A stretch of 62,565 nt of DNA from positions 1 to 62,565 of the forward strand of contig NGBS01000622.1 in assembly GCA_002245135.1 (NCBI GenBank), in the 5' to 3' direction. The notes beneath the pieces were generated by a model. It made no database searches. It was given only the letters and a program-made list of their open reading frames with translations, and had not been told where the DNA came from. Origin of the DNA: Proteromonas lacertae (taxonomy: Eukaryota; Sar; Bigyra; Opalinata; Proteromonadidae). Positions 43,361 through 55,500 of the stretch are shown here, piece by piece (the stretch's first letter is position 1; each line of letters starts with the position of its first letter). Position numbers and translations under genes: made by a program.

Positions 43361-44847
43361 ATGTTATCAATCCAGAATAACATTCAAGAACAAGATAGAA
43401 AAGAAGGTATTTTGTGTTTATTACTTTATAGATGATATAAAAGTACAAATAGATAGAATTATTGATGAGTATAAAAGTAAAGAAGGTAAAACTGCTCTTA
43501 ATCTGTGTGGTTGTATAATCACTTTGTTTACACTGTTTTATAGGTAATATGGGTAAAGAAGGAATTGATTATTTCAACACAAAAGTGTCTACTCTTGAAA
43601 ATATATATGGATTATGGCTTATTAATGATTGTTTGAAAGATGAAGGATTAGTCACATTAACAGAATCATTTAATAAAATGTCTATGTTAAAAGTACTTCT
43701 GTTAGGAAGTATATTTATTACTTACACTATATTGCATATAGATAACAAAATTACAGATGTTGGTTTAAAATCATTGATGAATCACATAATGATACTTTCG
43801 GAACTTATTTCCCTGGATTTAAGCAGTATAATGTCTGTGTTATAATATAATAGATAACTGATATAACAAATGATGGAGAAGATATTATGATAAATAACTT
43901 GTCAAAATGTGAAAAATTAGAGAAATTATTACTCTTTTGTATAATAATTATATCTATACTTTCTAGTGAATAATATCACCAATGAAATGGATCTTATAAA
44001 ATCAATTCAAGACAAGCACCCCAATAAGGAAATAGAAATAATAATCACTCTCACAGAAACAACAAATAATACTTTTAGAAATAGAGTAGTAATGGAAGAT
44101 GATTTTATATTACCTTCTACTCTATCTGGCACAAAACCAAATGAAAACCAAATGAAGAAACAAAACAAATGAAGAAACAAAACCATCTGAAGAAACAAAA
44201 CCATCTGAAGAAACAAAACCATCTGAAGAAACAAAACCAAATGAAGAAACAAAACCATATGAAGAAACAAAACCTAATGATGAAGATATAAAACCTAAGC
44301 TAAGTATAGTCATTCCAAAACTATCAGATATTAACAATCGCCAACCTAAAACTTATAAAATAACTCCTTCCAGTCCAGTTATTTTACATATTAAAACACA
44401 AATATTGAAACAAAATCCCATTATGATTATTCAGAGAAGAGCAATACCAAGAGGAGCAATACCAAGAGGATCAATACCAAGAGGAGGAGCAATACCAAGA
44501 GGATCAATGCCTAGAGGATCAATGCCAAGAGGAGAAATACCAAGAGGAGTAATGCCAAGAGGAGCAATACCAAGAGGAGTAATGCCAAGAGGATCAATGC
44601 CAAGAGGAGCAATACCAAGAGGAGCAATACCAAGAGGACAATCAGAGGAGCAATACCAAGAGGAGCAATACCAAGAGGATCAATACCAAGAGGAGGAGCA
44701 ATACCAAGAGGATCAATGCCTAGAGGATCAATGCCTAGAGGATCAATGCCAAGAGGAGTAATGCCAAGAGGACCAAGAGGAGCAATACCAAGAGGATCAA
44801 TACCAAGAGGAGTAATGCCAAGAGGAGCAATGCCAAGAGGAGAATAG
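43361..44847 (+). CDS. Leucine-rich repeat protein with minisatellite-encoded tail
   Basis: Starts MLSIQNNIQEQDRKE; introns of about 25 and 34 nt lead to RNI-type leucine-rich repeats: KTALNLCGNMGKEGIDYF, LKDEGLVTLTESFNKMSMLK, LLLGNNKITDVGLKSLM, ITDITNDGEDIMINNLSKCE. A hydrophilic linker then enters KPSEET repeats (44131-44280), a short unique stretch (PKLSIVIPKLSDINNRQPKT) and a repeat of AIPRG, SIPRG or SMPRG pentapeptides to the end. The frame shifts three times: near 43835, where the intron does not restore it exactly; near 44150, within the KPSEET repeats; and near 44641, within the AIPRG repeats. The last two are at indels in repeat units. The product is uncertain: either a real protein whose repeats vary in length, or an eroding gene. 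Confidence 0.5.
44131..44280 (+). repeat. 18-bp tandem repeat encoding KP(S/N)EET
   Basis: About eight imperfect copies of ACAAAACCATCTGAAGAA; three of the first copies are 1-6 bases short. This explains the loss and gain of the KPSEET frame at about 44172. In frame the unit gives Lys-Pro-Ser/Asn-Glu-Glu-Thr. Confidence 0.8.
44436..44846 (+). repeat. 15-bp minisatellite encoding (A/S)(I/M)PRG
   Basis: About 27 copies of GCAATACCAAGAGGA with variants at positions 1-2 and 6-9 (TCAATGCCTAGAGGA, GTAATGCCAAGAGGA, GAAATACC...). A block of six to seven variants beginning at 44441 recurs in nearly the same order at 44650, so a unit of about 209 bases was also duplicated. One copy at about 44639 is only 11 bases long and shifts the frame. 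Two isolated 3-base insertions (GGA) keep frame. Confidence 0.88.
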
Positions 44848-44966
44848 AATATCAACCTGAAATATAATCACATAAATTTAATTATATTTATTCATATAAT
44901 ATTAGCCAATAAAATTCTTTTGTTATATTATGTTTAAAAGAAAAAATAATAACAAAATAATAATAT

Positions 44967-47900
44967 TTAATTCTTTGTGTTTCTCTTACAAAAATCAACA
45001 TATTTTTCAACAGTAGGTAAGTCATGTTTATCCATTTTGTTAAAATACTCTAAAGCTTCTTTATATTGTTTCTATTTTCATTAATAATCAATTATATATA
45101 TTATACATTACCATAATAGCTAATTCCTATCTTTTTATGTGTATCACTCACATCTTTAGCTGTATTACAAAAAGGTACAGCTTCTTTCAAATACTTAATC
45201 GATGTTTCATAATTTTTCTATAAAAAAGACATGATAAAAAAATATACTATCAAGGAATATGCATTACCTAAATACATGTATATGTTTTTCATTGTATTAT
45301 CATCAAAACTGTATTTTAAACATGATTTATACGCTTCTATGCATTTATCATAACTTTTCTATTTGAAATAATATAAAATGAATAATAATACTAAACTGAA
45401 GTAATAAATATTTGCTATTTTATAATAAAAATTACCTTTATCATTACCAGATGCACATTTAACACCTAACTGATATGAATTTATTGCATCATCATATTCT
45501 TTCATATTGTTATAAGCATTTCCCATAAACATATACATCGATTTCTTTGTATCATTGTCTTTCTCATAATCAATCGCTATCTTATAATTCTTAATAGCTT
45601 CATCATACATTTTCTATATATTGAAATGAAAAGCACTATTATATACATTATTGTAGTAATTATCACCTACCATTTTATATATTCCAGCTTTTTCTACATC
45701 ACTTTTCATATAATTCAAAACATTTCTCAAACTCCTTTCAACTTCTGAATATAGTTTCAATGCTAAATAATCTTTCACAAGAGTATTATAAATTGTCTTT
45801 TTCATTTCCATATCATCTCTACTATTTCCAACATACTCTAATGTAGCTTTAAAGAATTTCACTGCTTCTTTATATTTCTTCTATATAAACACATTAACAA
45901 TTGAATATATACAAGATATTGATATATATCAGCGATTGCTTTATTCGCTTTTCTTATAAGATCATCTTCTGTAGCATACTCAATACTTGATTCATAATTA
46001 CTAATAGCAATATCATAATCATCATTCTTTAAATAAGATGCTCCTAAATTATAATAAGCTTTTGATAAATATAAGTTTATATCATTTCTCTCTTCATCTG
46101 TATCAGCATAATTTAAAGCATCTATATATTGTGATATAGCTTCTTCATAATTCTTCTATAGAATATTATATATAACAATTACTAAATACATCGGAACAAT
46201 GATAATCACCAAGTTTTGTACATATTTTCATTTTATCATTGTCACTAATATCTTGAACAAGAGCCAAACTATAATATTTCATTGCGAAATTGCATTGACC
46301 TTTATTCAGATAAATATCTCCTACAATCCTATTTAGAATGCCTTTATCTTCACTTTCTGTAACATATTTTAATGCCCATTGATTATATTTCAACGCATCA
46401 TCATATTGTTTCTAAAATATATTAATAATAAACTATACTTTATCAATATATATTTGTCCAATTCGTCTATATATTTCACCTTTCTCTTCACCTGTTGTAA
46501 CTCTTTTCAGACATTCATTATATGCATTAATAGCATCATCATATTTATTCTATTTATATAAAACATATTTGTTTTGATTAATACTCTTTTATTATATGAA
46601 TAACCTAAACACTTATATATTTCCCTTAAATCATCTTTGTCTAATTTATACTGTACAGCTATGTTATAATTATCAATTGCAGATTTATAATCATCCTATA
46701 GAATATACCAATATAGTAGATATATCAATACACTTTGATAAAAATATGTATTTCCAATTAACTTATATAAATTACCTATCATTTTTTTATCCTTTTCATA
46801 CTTTAATGCCAATTTGTAATTATCTATTGCAGATTGTACATGATTCTATATTAATAAACAAATAGATATGGATAATAATACCAATTTTCTATAGTTATTA
46901 CCAATTAAATAATATATTTCTGCTTTTGCTTCATCATGTAAATATTTTATTGCCCATAAGAAGTGTTTGTTTGATTCTGCATAATTATCCATTTTGAAGA
47001 AACAAATACCCATTTGCCTAAATAAATTACCTTTCTCTTCATCAGTACCATACTTTTTTGCCCATAAATAGTTATTATAAGCGTCATTATAACTATTCTA
47101 TTCACATTATATACATTACTAAAATATAAATAATACCAATCTGAAATAGAATATATCACCTGCTCTTCTATACATATCACATTTCATCCTATCATCATCT
47201 TTTATCAATTGTCGCAGATAATTTATAATTATTGGCAGCTTCTTTATATTTTCCCTATTAATAATATGGTTAAACACAATTATAATACAGTTTTTGACAT
47301 ACTATAAGCTAAACACATGTAACAATTACACTTTTCTTCATCTGATGATGCATTTTTTATTGCATCTAAATAATACTTCTCACAACCTTTGTATTCTTTC
47401 TATGCGAATAAATGAATAGAAATAGAGTGTTTAATACTTTTTTCGTATAATAAATATCAGCAATATTCTTATTTATAGAAAATTTCTTCTTTTTCTCAGT
47501 TGATAATTTCAATGCTTGTTCATAATACTTAATTGATTCATTATAATTGTTTTGAGTTTTATAAATATAACCAAGACTCTCATATAATATTCTTTTAATA
47601 TGATCATTTGTTTCATATTTCAATGATTCAATGTAATAGTTCATTGATTCTTTACTATTCTTTAATCCTCTGAAATAACAGTCAGCTATTGCTTCATTAC
47701 ATTCAGCTTTCTCTTCATTACGACTTGCAATATTCAAAGCATTCTTAAAACTCTCAATTGCCTAATAATAATAAATATAAAGTATAAATATATATGTATA
47801 AAATACATCTTTGTGGTTCTTTTCATTTTTAAGTCTAACTCCTTCATTATACATTTGATTGTAACTAGTATCTTTTTCATTATGGTTAACACGATCTCTT

Positions 47901-49108
47901 ACAGAAGATGGAAGTGAAAATACTGAATCAGATTCATCAGACATTGGTGATTCAACTACAACTTTCTTTCCTGATGCAATATGTCTTGAAAATGTTGGAG
48001 CTGGAGAATCAGTAATGGTTGGATCATTCATTTCATATAATTGAGACTCATTAATTCCACCTTTAATATTCAATGATATATGTTTTGAATTATCATTAAA
48101 TCTAACTGGTGCTGGAGTAGATGGTCCTGATGTTGGTAAAAATATAATATCATCTGAATTAGTTGATTTAAATGACGATGGAAGTTGAAATGAATCATTC
48201 AGTGTAGGAATATTTGGTATTTGTGATGGATCTATTTCTACTTTGGGAAATATATTTTTTCTTAATTCTATTTATAATTAATTAATATGTTAATATACCA
48301 TTCAATTCTTCTATTAATTGATTTATATTAATTCTCTTATTCTCATCAATTGCCAATAGTTTCTTTATCAATGGATTAACATAATCTGAGTATTTCCACT
48401 TAATATTACCATATCTACCTTGTATTATACTTTTCTTCATTTCTTCCATGGATTTACTAGTAAATGGATGTTTTCCTGATATTAAATAATACAATACACA
48501 ACCTACATTCCATAAATCACTATATTTACCTACTTTACGATCAGATAAAGATTCTGGGGTTAAATATTGTATATCTTCCACTGTCTTTTGTATTACTGAT
48601 TCTTTTCCTGAATATAAGATGTTTATAGAGTAATCATTGAGGAAGATTGTGTTTTCTTCATTAATGAAGATATTAGATGGTTTTATATTTCCATGCATCA
48701 TATCACGAGAGTGTAAATGTGACAAACATTCACATAGTTGTTCCATAATATAGTCTACTCCAATATCCTTAAAATAACTTACAGGATTAACAGATTGGAT
48801 GTTCAGATTACATTTAGGCATAACAATTATAATATGCTTATCTGTTTTAAATGCTTTTTCGTACTTCAATATCTTTGGACGCTTAATTGTTGTAATCTTG
48901 TTTATTTCCGATAAAAACTTTATAACACTTTCTGGATTAAACATACTAATAGGATAAGCTTTTAAAATTTTTATTGATTTTGTTTTATTGACAGTTACTT
49001 CATAAACTGTACTTTCCGTTTTTTCTTTTACTGTACTTTCAATCTAATGTAATAAATATAAGCTAAAAATACATTATAAAGCTTAGTAATATCAGCTATG
49101 TCTGTCAT
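44967..49108 (-). CDS. Pseudokinase-like protein with C-terminal TPR array
   Basis: About 15 exons with introns of 29-50 nt; first MTDIADITKLYN (ATG 49106-49108), intron 49044-49072, next intron 48268-48298. A protein kinase-like domain at about 49040-48290 has TKSIKILKAY (VAIK-type lysine) and YLTPESL (APE). But the catalytic loop is MMHGNIKPSNIFI: the HRD Asp is Asn, and the DFG site reads LNDYSI. No glycine loop is visible, so it is probably a pseudokinase. A Ser/Pro/Asp-rich linker (48100-47900) follows. From 47740 to 44967 comes a series of TPRs of about 41 residues, for example ECNEAIADCYFRGLKNSKES and RIVGDIYLNKGQCNFAMKYY. Many introns fall at the same place in the repeat, after the first helix. 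It may scaffold a complex; partners are unknown. Confidence 0.75.
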
Positions 49109-49819
49109 TTTACATTACATAAATTCTAAAATGAAAATCATCTCAAACTTCCGGCTTGAATAGAAAATTACCTTTTCGGTTTATATGCATAATCGTTATT
49201 TGTAATTGTAATACACACTCATTAAATTATATATTTAGCTTATCAATGGCTATAAATTCATTATACATTTTTTAAATAAATAATATTAAGTTGCGAAAGA
49301 GAATCTTAATATCATGAAACAAATATTGTATAATTTCTACAAATTATATAGATAATATTATTGTTAATATTATTTTATGTTGTTTTTGAGAAGAATTTTT
49401 TTAACCAAAACTTTTGAATGACCAGATTAAAAAATATGTATTTTCATGTTCTATTATCATGTTACATGTTGAAAAAAATATCAATAAACTTTTATAACAA
49501 TAGATTTACGTGGTCGTATTGTTAGAAAGAATCTCACAAATCAGAGTGTATTTTTTACTATAGATTGATATTATGCTGTATAGATTAAGAAGAGTTCTGT
49601 TAAAATGCAACCATAGAATTAATCACAAGTATCTATGCTATTAACGACTAATAGTTTAATATTTTTATATTTAATGGATACTCACACCAATTATGTATCT
49701 ATTTATGAGGAAAAAATGCCTTTTTTATTTTATTCTTTTTCCAGTAACAGACTATTCCAAAAACACAATATCAGCCACAGTTTATTAATGTTGGATAATA
49801 TATCAAAATATGACAGTTA
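49109..49819. other. 711-base intergenic region without supported gene
   Basis: Lies between the upstream end of the pseudokinase gene and the 3' end of the HSF-like gene, both minus strand. The only longer open frame (49635-49823, plus) has no recognisable sequence and overlaps the neighbouring gene end. Contains the CAAGCC element at 49152-49158. Confidence 0.5.
49152..49158 (-). promoter_or_regulatory. CAAGCC-type upstream element
   Basis: In the sense of the pseudokinase gene reads CAAGCCGGAAGTTT, 44-50 nt before the ATG, the same distance as for the gene starting at 2779. Confidence 0.42.
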
Positions 49820-50346
49820 TTAAATGGAAGAGTCTTCAGTTGATATATCAGGCAAAAAGCTGTAGTCTATTGTGGTTGAGTGTGTTTCTCCCTTTCCATT
49901 TATATTTCCAGAGGTTTCTTCAGGTTCATACGTAAATGTTATTCTTTTTGTACGTTTTCTCGCTTCTTTGTGAAGTCTAAGTTCATCCATTAAAGAATCA
50001 GATCCAGGAAGTGGTGGATTGTTTGTTACATTTTCCTTATACTCTAGAGAATGTAGAGCTGCATCTTTTCGTTTGCATTTTGACAAGAATTCCAGGTTGT
50101 TTTTTCTCAAAAAGGGGTGATGAATGATTAACGTATACAATCCTTTTTTATATCTTCTAACCCTGATTATATTTTTTATTACTATATAAATATAAATATA
50201 TACCCCCACTTGTTACACATTTTGATGTAAGAAGCGTAAGTTTTCCAGAATCGAGGTATAATTGCTTTGTAAAATGATTGCTTGTCTCTGACTATTAGAA
50301 TATCTTGCTTCAAATGAAAAATTTCGTGTATACTTTCAAATTCCAT
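49820..50346 (-). CDS. Divergent HSF-type DNA-binding protein
   Basis: Two exons over an intron of about 43 nt (near 50167-50209). Spliced start MEFESIHEIFHLKQDILIVR. The HSF pattern is readable in order: QSFYKAIIPRFWKTYASYIK (for LPKYFKxxNxxSFVRQLN), MCNKWGVRRYKKG (for MYGFRK), LYTLIIHHPFLRKNNLEFL (for EFQHPxFLRGxxxLL) and SKCKRKDA (for xIKRK). About 160 residues, with a short acidic Ser/Glu tail and a Lys/Arg patch. No oligomerisation heptads are seen, unlike canonical HSF1. Possibly a small heat-shock-factor-like regulator; its relation to the HSE before HSP60 is only suggestive. Confidence 0.6.
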
Positions 50347-50789
50347 TTAATATATTTCCTAGTAGATTCATCTGTTGTTAACATGTAGATTTTTGTAAGC
50401 AAATTCTTAGCAACTACTTGATTCATTTTACAAATGTGTATATTTCAATACTTATCGTAAAGATAACTTCAAATGGTAATTCAACTACATATAAGAAGTA
50501 CAAGTTATATTATTTATTTATTTTAATTTATTTATATGTTGGGTTAAATACAGATAGTATTTATGGAATGTTAAATGGAAAGTTACACCATTTTCTCATT
50601 ATTTTGTAAATATGAAATGCATAAACAATTTTTTATCCCATCAATTGCATATTTCAGGAAAAACAAACAACATTTCATTATTTAATCCCCAAATAAGACA
50701 ATCATATAGATAATAATATTAATAACAATTCATAACATAATACAAAACAAAAAAATGATACTTATACAACAAATTTGAGAAGATACTTT
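50347..50789. other. Intergenic region
   Basis: 443 bases between the start of the HSF-like gene and the stop of NOP58, both minus strand. No supported gene; a short plus-strand open frame (50418-50609) shows no features. Confidence 0.5.
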
Positions 50790-52159
50790 TTAATCAAACT
50801 TAATTTTCTTATTCAATTTTACATCTCCATCAGCATTATAACCACCAAGTGGTCTTTTTACACCTTTATTCTCACTCTTACCTTTATTATTATAATTGTT
50901 ATTTCCACTTGTATTACCACCATTATTCTCAAATTGTCTCAATGTATCTTCCACTTTCTTCTTTCCTGCTACAGCAATAGTAGCACCAGTAGATTCACCT
51001 AATGCATCTACACGGATTGACAATGCAGTTTTAGCTGCTAATATTCTAGATATTTTACCTTTAATCTTAGTAGGAGCTTGACCAATCAATGAAGCATGAT
51101 AAATCAAACCATATTTGGGTGTTTCTGATTTAGTTTTTAATGCTCTAAAGAGTGCTTTTTCTGCTCCTAAAATTTGGACTGTTGATGCTGGATATTTAGC
51201 TAAGTTTAATAGACTACCTGCATGTGCAATTAACCTAGCACCGACTAATTCACCTACCATCATTGATAGATTAGGAGCAATTGAATTCATTCTGTTTTCT
51301 AAATATTCATATAATTTAGATCTATATTCACTCATTTCAATCACTTCTACACATAGTTTCTTTATGCTGTGGAAGATCTTCGTCGTTTATATCTGTTCCC
51401 ATGGAGATAATGGCTGTACTCTTCATTTCTTCTTCTACTTCACTCTCTAATATATCACTAAAATCTATTTCATTTGCATTCTTTCTAATACCCATTTTTA
51501 AAATCACTTTTGCATATTGTAAGTTGTCTAATACTATCTTTTGCATTTCTGGGAAGTGCCAACCATACCATTCCTTGATTCTCATTGCAAATGTGTTTAT
51601 TTCTTTATCCATTTCATCTAATAGACTGATGGCTTGAATTATCATAGTATCTACTTGATCTGCACTGAACTTCAGTTTGTATCTTCCTAAACTGTGTGCT
51701 AAGCCTAAGGTCATTGCGTGGATCTGCTCTTTATTCAATTGTGGGATTAAATTGTCTAATTGTTGTCTAATACCTCTTATGATCTCCATACAAGTGTCAT
51801 TATGTTTACATTTGATCGAGAGTGTTTCTTTAATCAATCCTCCTAACTTTGAATCAATTACACCTAAAGAATCTTTCAATTCTGCTTTTACTATATTTTT
51901 CTTTAAGAACTTTTGTAAGCTTTTGTCTAATTTCCCTTCTATTAATGCTGTAGATGCTGCTAAAGCTTCAGCAATATCATCAAATTTCTTAAATGCAAGT
52001 AATTTGACACTAATAATAAATTAAATACATTCAATACCTATTTGCTGCATCTTCAGGAGTTTGGAAGTGTGTGAATACTTCAGCTGGTTCACCTAACTTT
52101 TTTTCATCAAGAACCTTGAATAAAGCATAACCACCTGGTGTTTCGTATAAGATTAACAT
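50790..52159 (-). CDS. NOP58: NOP58, box C/D snoRNP core protein
   Basis: Nucleolar core protein of box C/D snoRNPs, binding 15.5K and fibrillarin for 2'-O-methylation of rRNA. Start [20 protein letters not shown] is typical of NOP58. An intron of about 28 nt near 52010-52037 leads to the NOP5NT end ([20 protein letters not shown]), the coiled coil and the Nop domain: [31 protein letters not shown] and [20 protein letters not shown], then [15 protein letters not shown]. The tail is Gly/Lys/Asn-rich, ending KLNKKIKFD. Near 51345 the frame slips by one base between EDLPQH and [18 protein letters not shown], so one base is probably missing from the sequence. Confidence 0.94.
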
Positions 52160-52538
52160 CCTTCTATTGATATGTATATTACAATATATGTTATAATACA
52201 GCTATAACACTCAAAATGCAATACCTAAAGAGTGAATGAATTGTTATTAATCAAGACATTTTCTTGTAACTGAACATCATAAATTTAAAATCGATTTTTT
52301 GGATGATTTTTTAATATCTACATGCTAATATTCATTGTGTGAAATGTTTAGAGTATTGTAGAGTGATTTTATATTCTTTAAAAGATTGATTAATTATTGA
52401 TTTATCTTTCTATTTTTCAACTGTTTTTAGCATATCTATTCTGTAAAAGTATTATATAATTATTTTAAAACTTTATTTTATCATAATATCATCACACAAA
52501 AATAAGCCTCATATCTTTTCAACTCCAAAAAAGAAAAA
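52160..52538. other. Divergent promoter region between NOP58 and gene E
   Basis: 379 bases of A+T-rich DNA with both promoters. An AAGCCTCAT just before the E start (52503) is a partial match to the CAAGCC element. No RNA gene or repeat seen. Confidence 0.4.
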
Positions 52539-55500
52539 ATGGATTTAGACACACCAGCTGAGATTTTACTCTATTCATATCAAGAAGAACTTAAAGCTCG
52601 TCAAGAACTACAAGATACAGTAGAGAATCTTAAGAGTGATAACAAGAACTTGAAATTGTTTTTCGAACATATCAAGCTAAACAACGAACAACTATTATCT
52701 CAACAATTAGACTTAAAGAATCTCAATAGCAAAATAAAGAAAGATTTAAAGTCATGTAAAGTTGAAAATCAACTATTAAAAGAGTTCAACAAAAGAGAAA
52801 AGGAAGATTTCGAGGAAAAATATCAGTTGTTACAAGAAAAAATGATTGATGTAGAAAATGAGAATAGTGTGCTTAAAATGAAGGATGAAGAAAATCAAAA
52901 TGAAATACAAAGGCTTAATGAAGAAATTGAAAGGTTAAAAAACCTGAACAACGATTTAGAAAATAGATTACGAAAATTAATAAAGCAAAATGCCAAACAG
53001 AAGGAAGATTTCAGCAAAATTCAGACATTTTTACGAAATAAGCTCGATAATCAAAAGAAAGAGTTGAATGAAGATAAAAGTAAAGCAAAGGAATTACAAA
53101 AGAAAATAGATGATAAAGATGAGACAATTGTTAGATTAATACAGGAATTAAACGATATAAAGAAAGAACTTGATCCATCTAGCACAGCTGAATTGAGAAA
53201 GAAATTAGATGAATTAAAGAAAGAAGAGAATGATATGGAAGATGATTTAAGAAGAAAGAAAGAGGAATTAATCAAATTAAAATCCTCTCCATCTGTTGAT
53301 CCAGAGAAAATCAGTTTATTAGAAGAAGATATAAAGAATATTGAATCTAAATTATCAAATATAAAAGATAAATTGAATGAGAATGAGTTGAAGTTAGAAG
53401 AATTAGAGAATAACAAACCTGAAAATGAAGAAGAGATGAAAGAATATAAAGAAAAGCAACAAGAAATCTTGAAGAATTTACAAGAGATTGAGAAAGAATT
53501 GAATGATATAAAGAATGATGATGTAAATGAAGTTAATAAATCAATAGAGAGATTAAACACAATGAATGAGATAATCGAAGATATGAATAAGAAAGAGCAA
53601 TTGCAAAATGAATTAGAAAATAATGTAAAAGAAATGGATAGTAATTTCAAACAATTAGATGAAGATGATTTCTTAGATGAATGTAAATTATATAATGGTG
53701 AAAATAGAGGTGGTGGTGATGAATCAATGAATAATGGGAATGAGAATGAAATAGAAGATCCAAAGAAACAGAGTTATTTGAATGCTTTAAATGAATTAAA
53801 TGAAGAATTAGAAAGGAAAAGACAAGAATTAGATGATTTAAGAAATGATTTAGAAAGTCTGAAAGAGAAAGAGGAAAAAGAAAATAATGAAGAGATAAAT
53901 AAATTACAGAATCATGGAAAGAGAATTAGAGAATAAAATGCAAGAGATAAAGAGCAACAATGATGAATTGAAGAATTCTTTAAATCAAATAAAGAAGGAA
54001 TTATATGTAAAAATACAGAAACAAATACCTGATAATGAAAATGAGCTGAAAGATTTAATGAAATTGAATGAAGAATTAAAGAAAGAGAATGAAGAATTGA
54101 GTTATAATGAGAATTGCAATCAAGGAATAATAGAAAGAAATCAAGAGAATTTATGTGAAAATGAGACAAAAATGAATGAATTGAAAAGTAAAATAGATGA
54201 TTTAGAGAGTAATTTAAAAGCTTTAGAAGATGAAGAAATAGAAAATATATCAGTTGAAAGTCTAAAGAATTTAGATAAAGAAAACAAAGAGAATGAAGAT
54301 GAATTGAAAGAATTGAAAGATAAAACTTACTGAGATTAAAGATTCAATTGATAATAGTAAAGAATTATTGTTGTTGAAACAGAGTATTTGTGATATGCAT
54401 GATGAATATGATGATTGTAATAGACAATGTGAAAAATTCCGAGAAAAATACAATAAATTAGCATCAAGTAAAACAATAGAAAGTGAAGAACTAACTGATA
54501 TAAATATGGAATTATGTGATATTGAAGGTGATTTAATGAAATTAGATAAAGAAATCGAAAATCAAAATCGTCGTGTTAATTCAATCAATGAAGAAGATAC
54601 TGACAAATGTAAAGAATCAATAAGAATCAATAAAGAGAATGACACATTATTAAGAGATAAATTAAAACAAGTAAAACATAAGTTAGATACATATTCAATC
54701 AATATGGCTGATGTAGAAACTGACACATTGGAATAAACTATTAGATGATACAAATGGTTATTTACAGATGAAAGAAAGAATAATAGAAATAGGAAAAGAG
54801 TTAAATGATGCCATTAAATGAAAATGAATCATTAAAAGATGAGAATGATGTATTAAAGAAAGAAGTAGAAGAAGCATCAGCTAATACTAAAAGATATAAA
54901 ATCCAATCCTGATTATTCATTAGATACAACATTATTGAATGAATATTTGAGTGAAAGAGTTGAAATATTAGAAAATGATTATAATCGAATCAATTCAATA
55001 GCTGATGAAAATGAAAAAGAGATTGAAGAATTAAAGAATAAAAATGACAATAATAATTCAAGTATGAATGAATCAATAAAAGAAATTGAAGAGAAGAATA
55101 AGAATATTCGAGAAGAATTAAAGAAAATTGAAAGTGAATTGAAAGAAGAAAGAAATTTGGCTGATAAATATGAAACTGATCCAAATGCAGGAAGTGATAT
55201 ATTAGTTGATTTACACAGTAAATTGTTGAAGACTGAGAAGAATATAAGAAACTGTGAAAGAGATTTGATGAATGGAAATGAAATTAGTAATTTTGATGAA
55301 ATGGAAACATTGAAAATTCAAGTAGAAGATTTACAGAAATCTTTAGAAAATGCCAAAGATGAGAATGATAAATTGAATTATAAAAGTTTAGAAAGAAGAT
55401 TAAAAGACTTAAAGAATGAAGAAAAGAAATTAGAAAAAGAAATAGGAAGAAATAAGAGAGATTTAAAATCAATAAGTGAAAAAGAAATAGGTAAAAGTGA

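Noticed and set aside
44405-44846. CRISPR-like or centromeric repeat array at the 15-bp minisatellite
   Set aside because: Units are contiguous without spacers, keep codon periodicity and continue an upstream reading frame, so it is a coding minisatellite.
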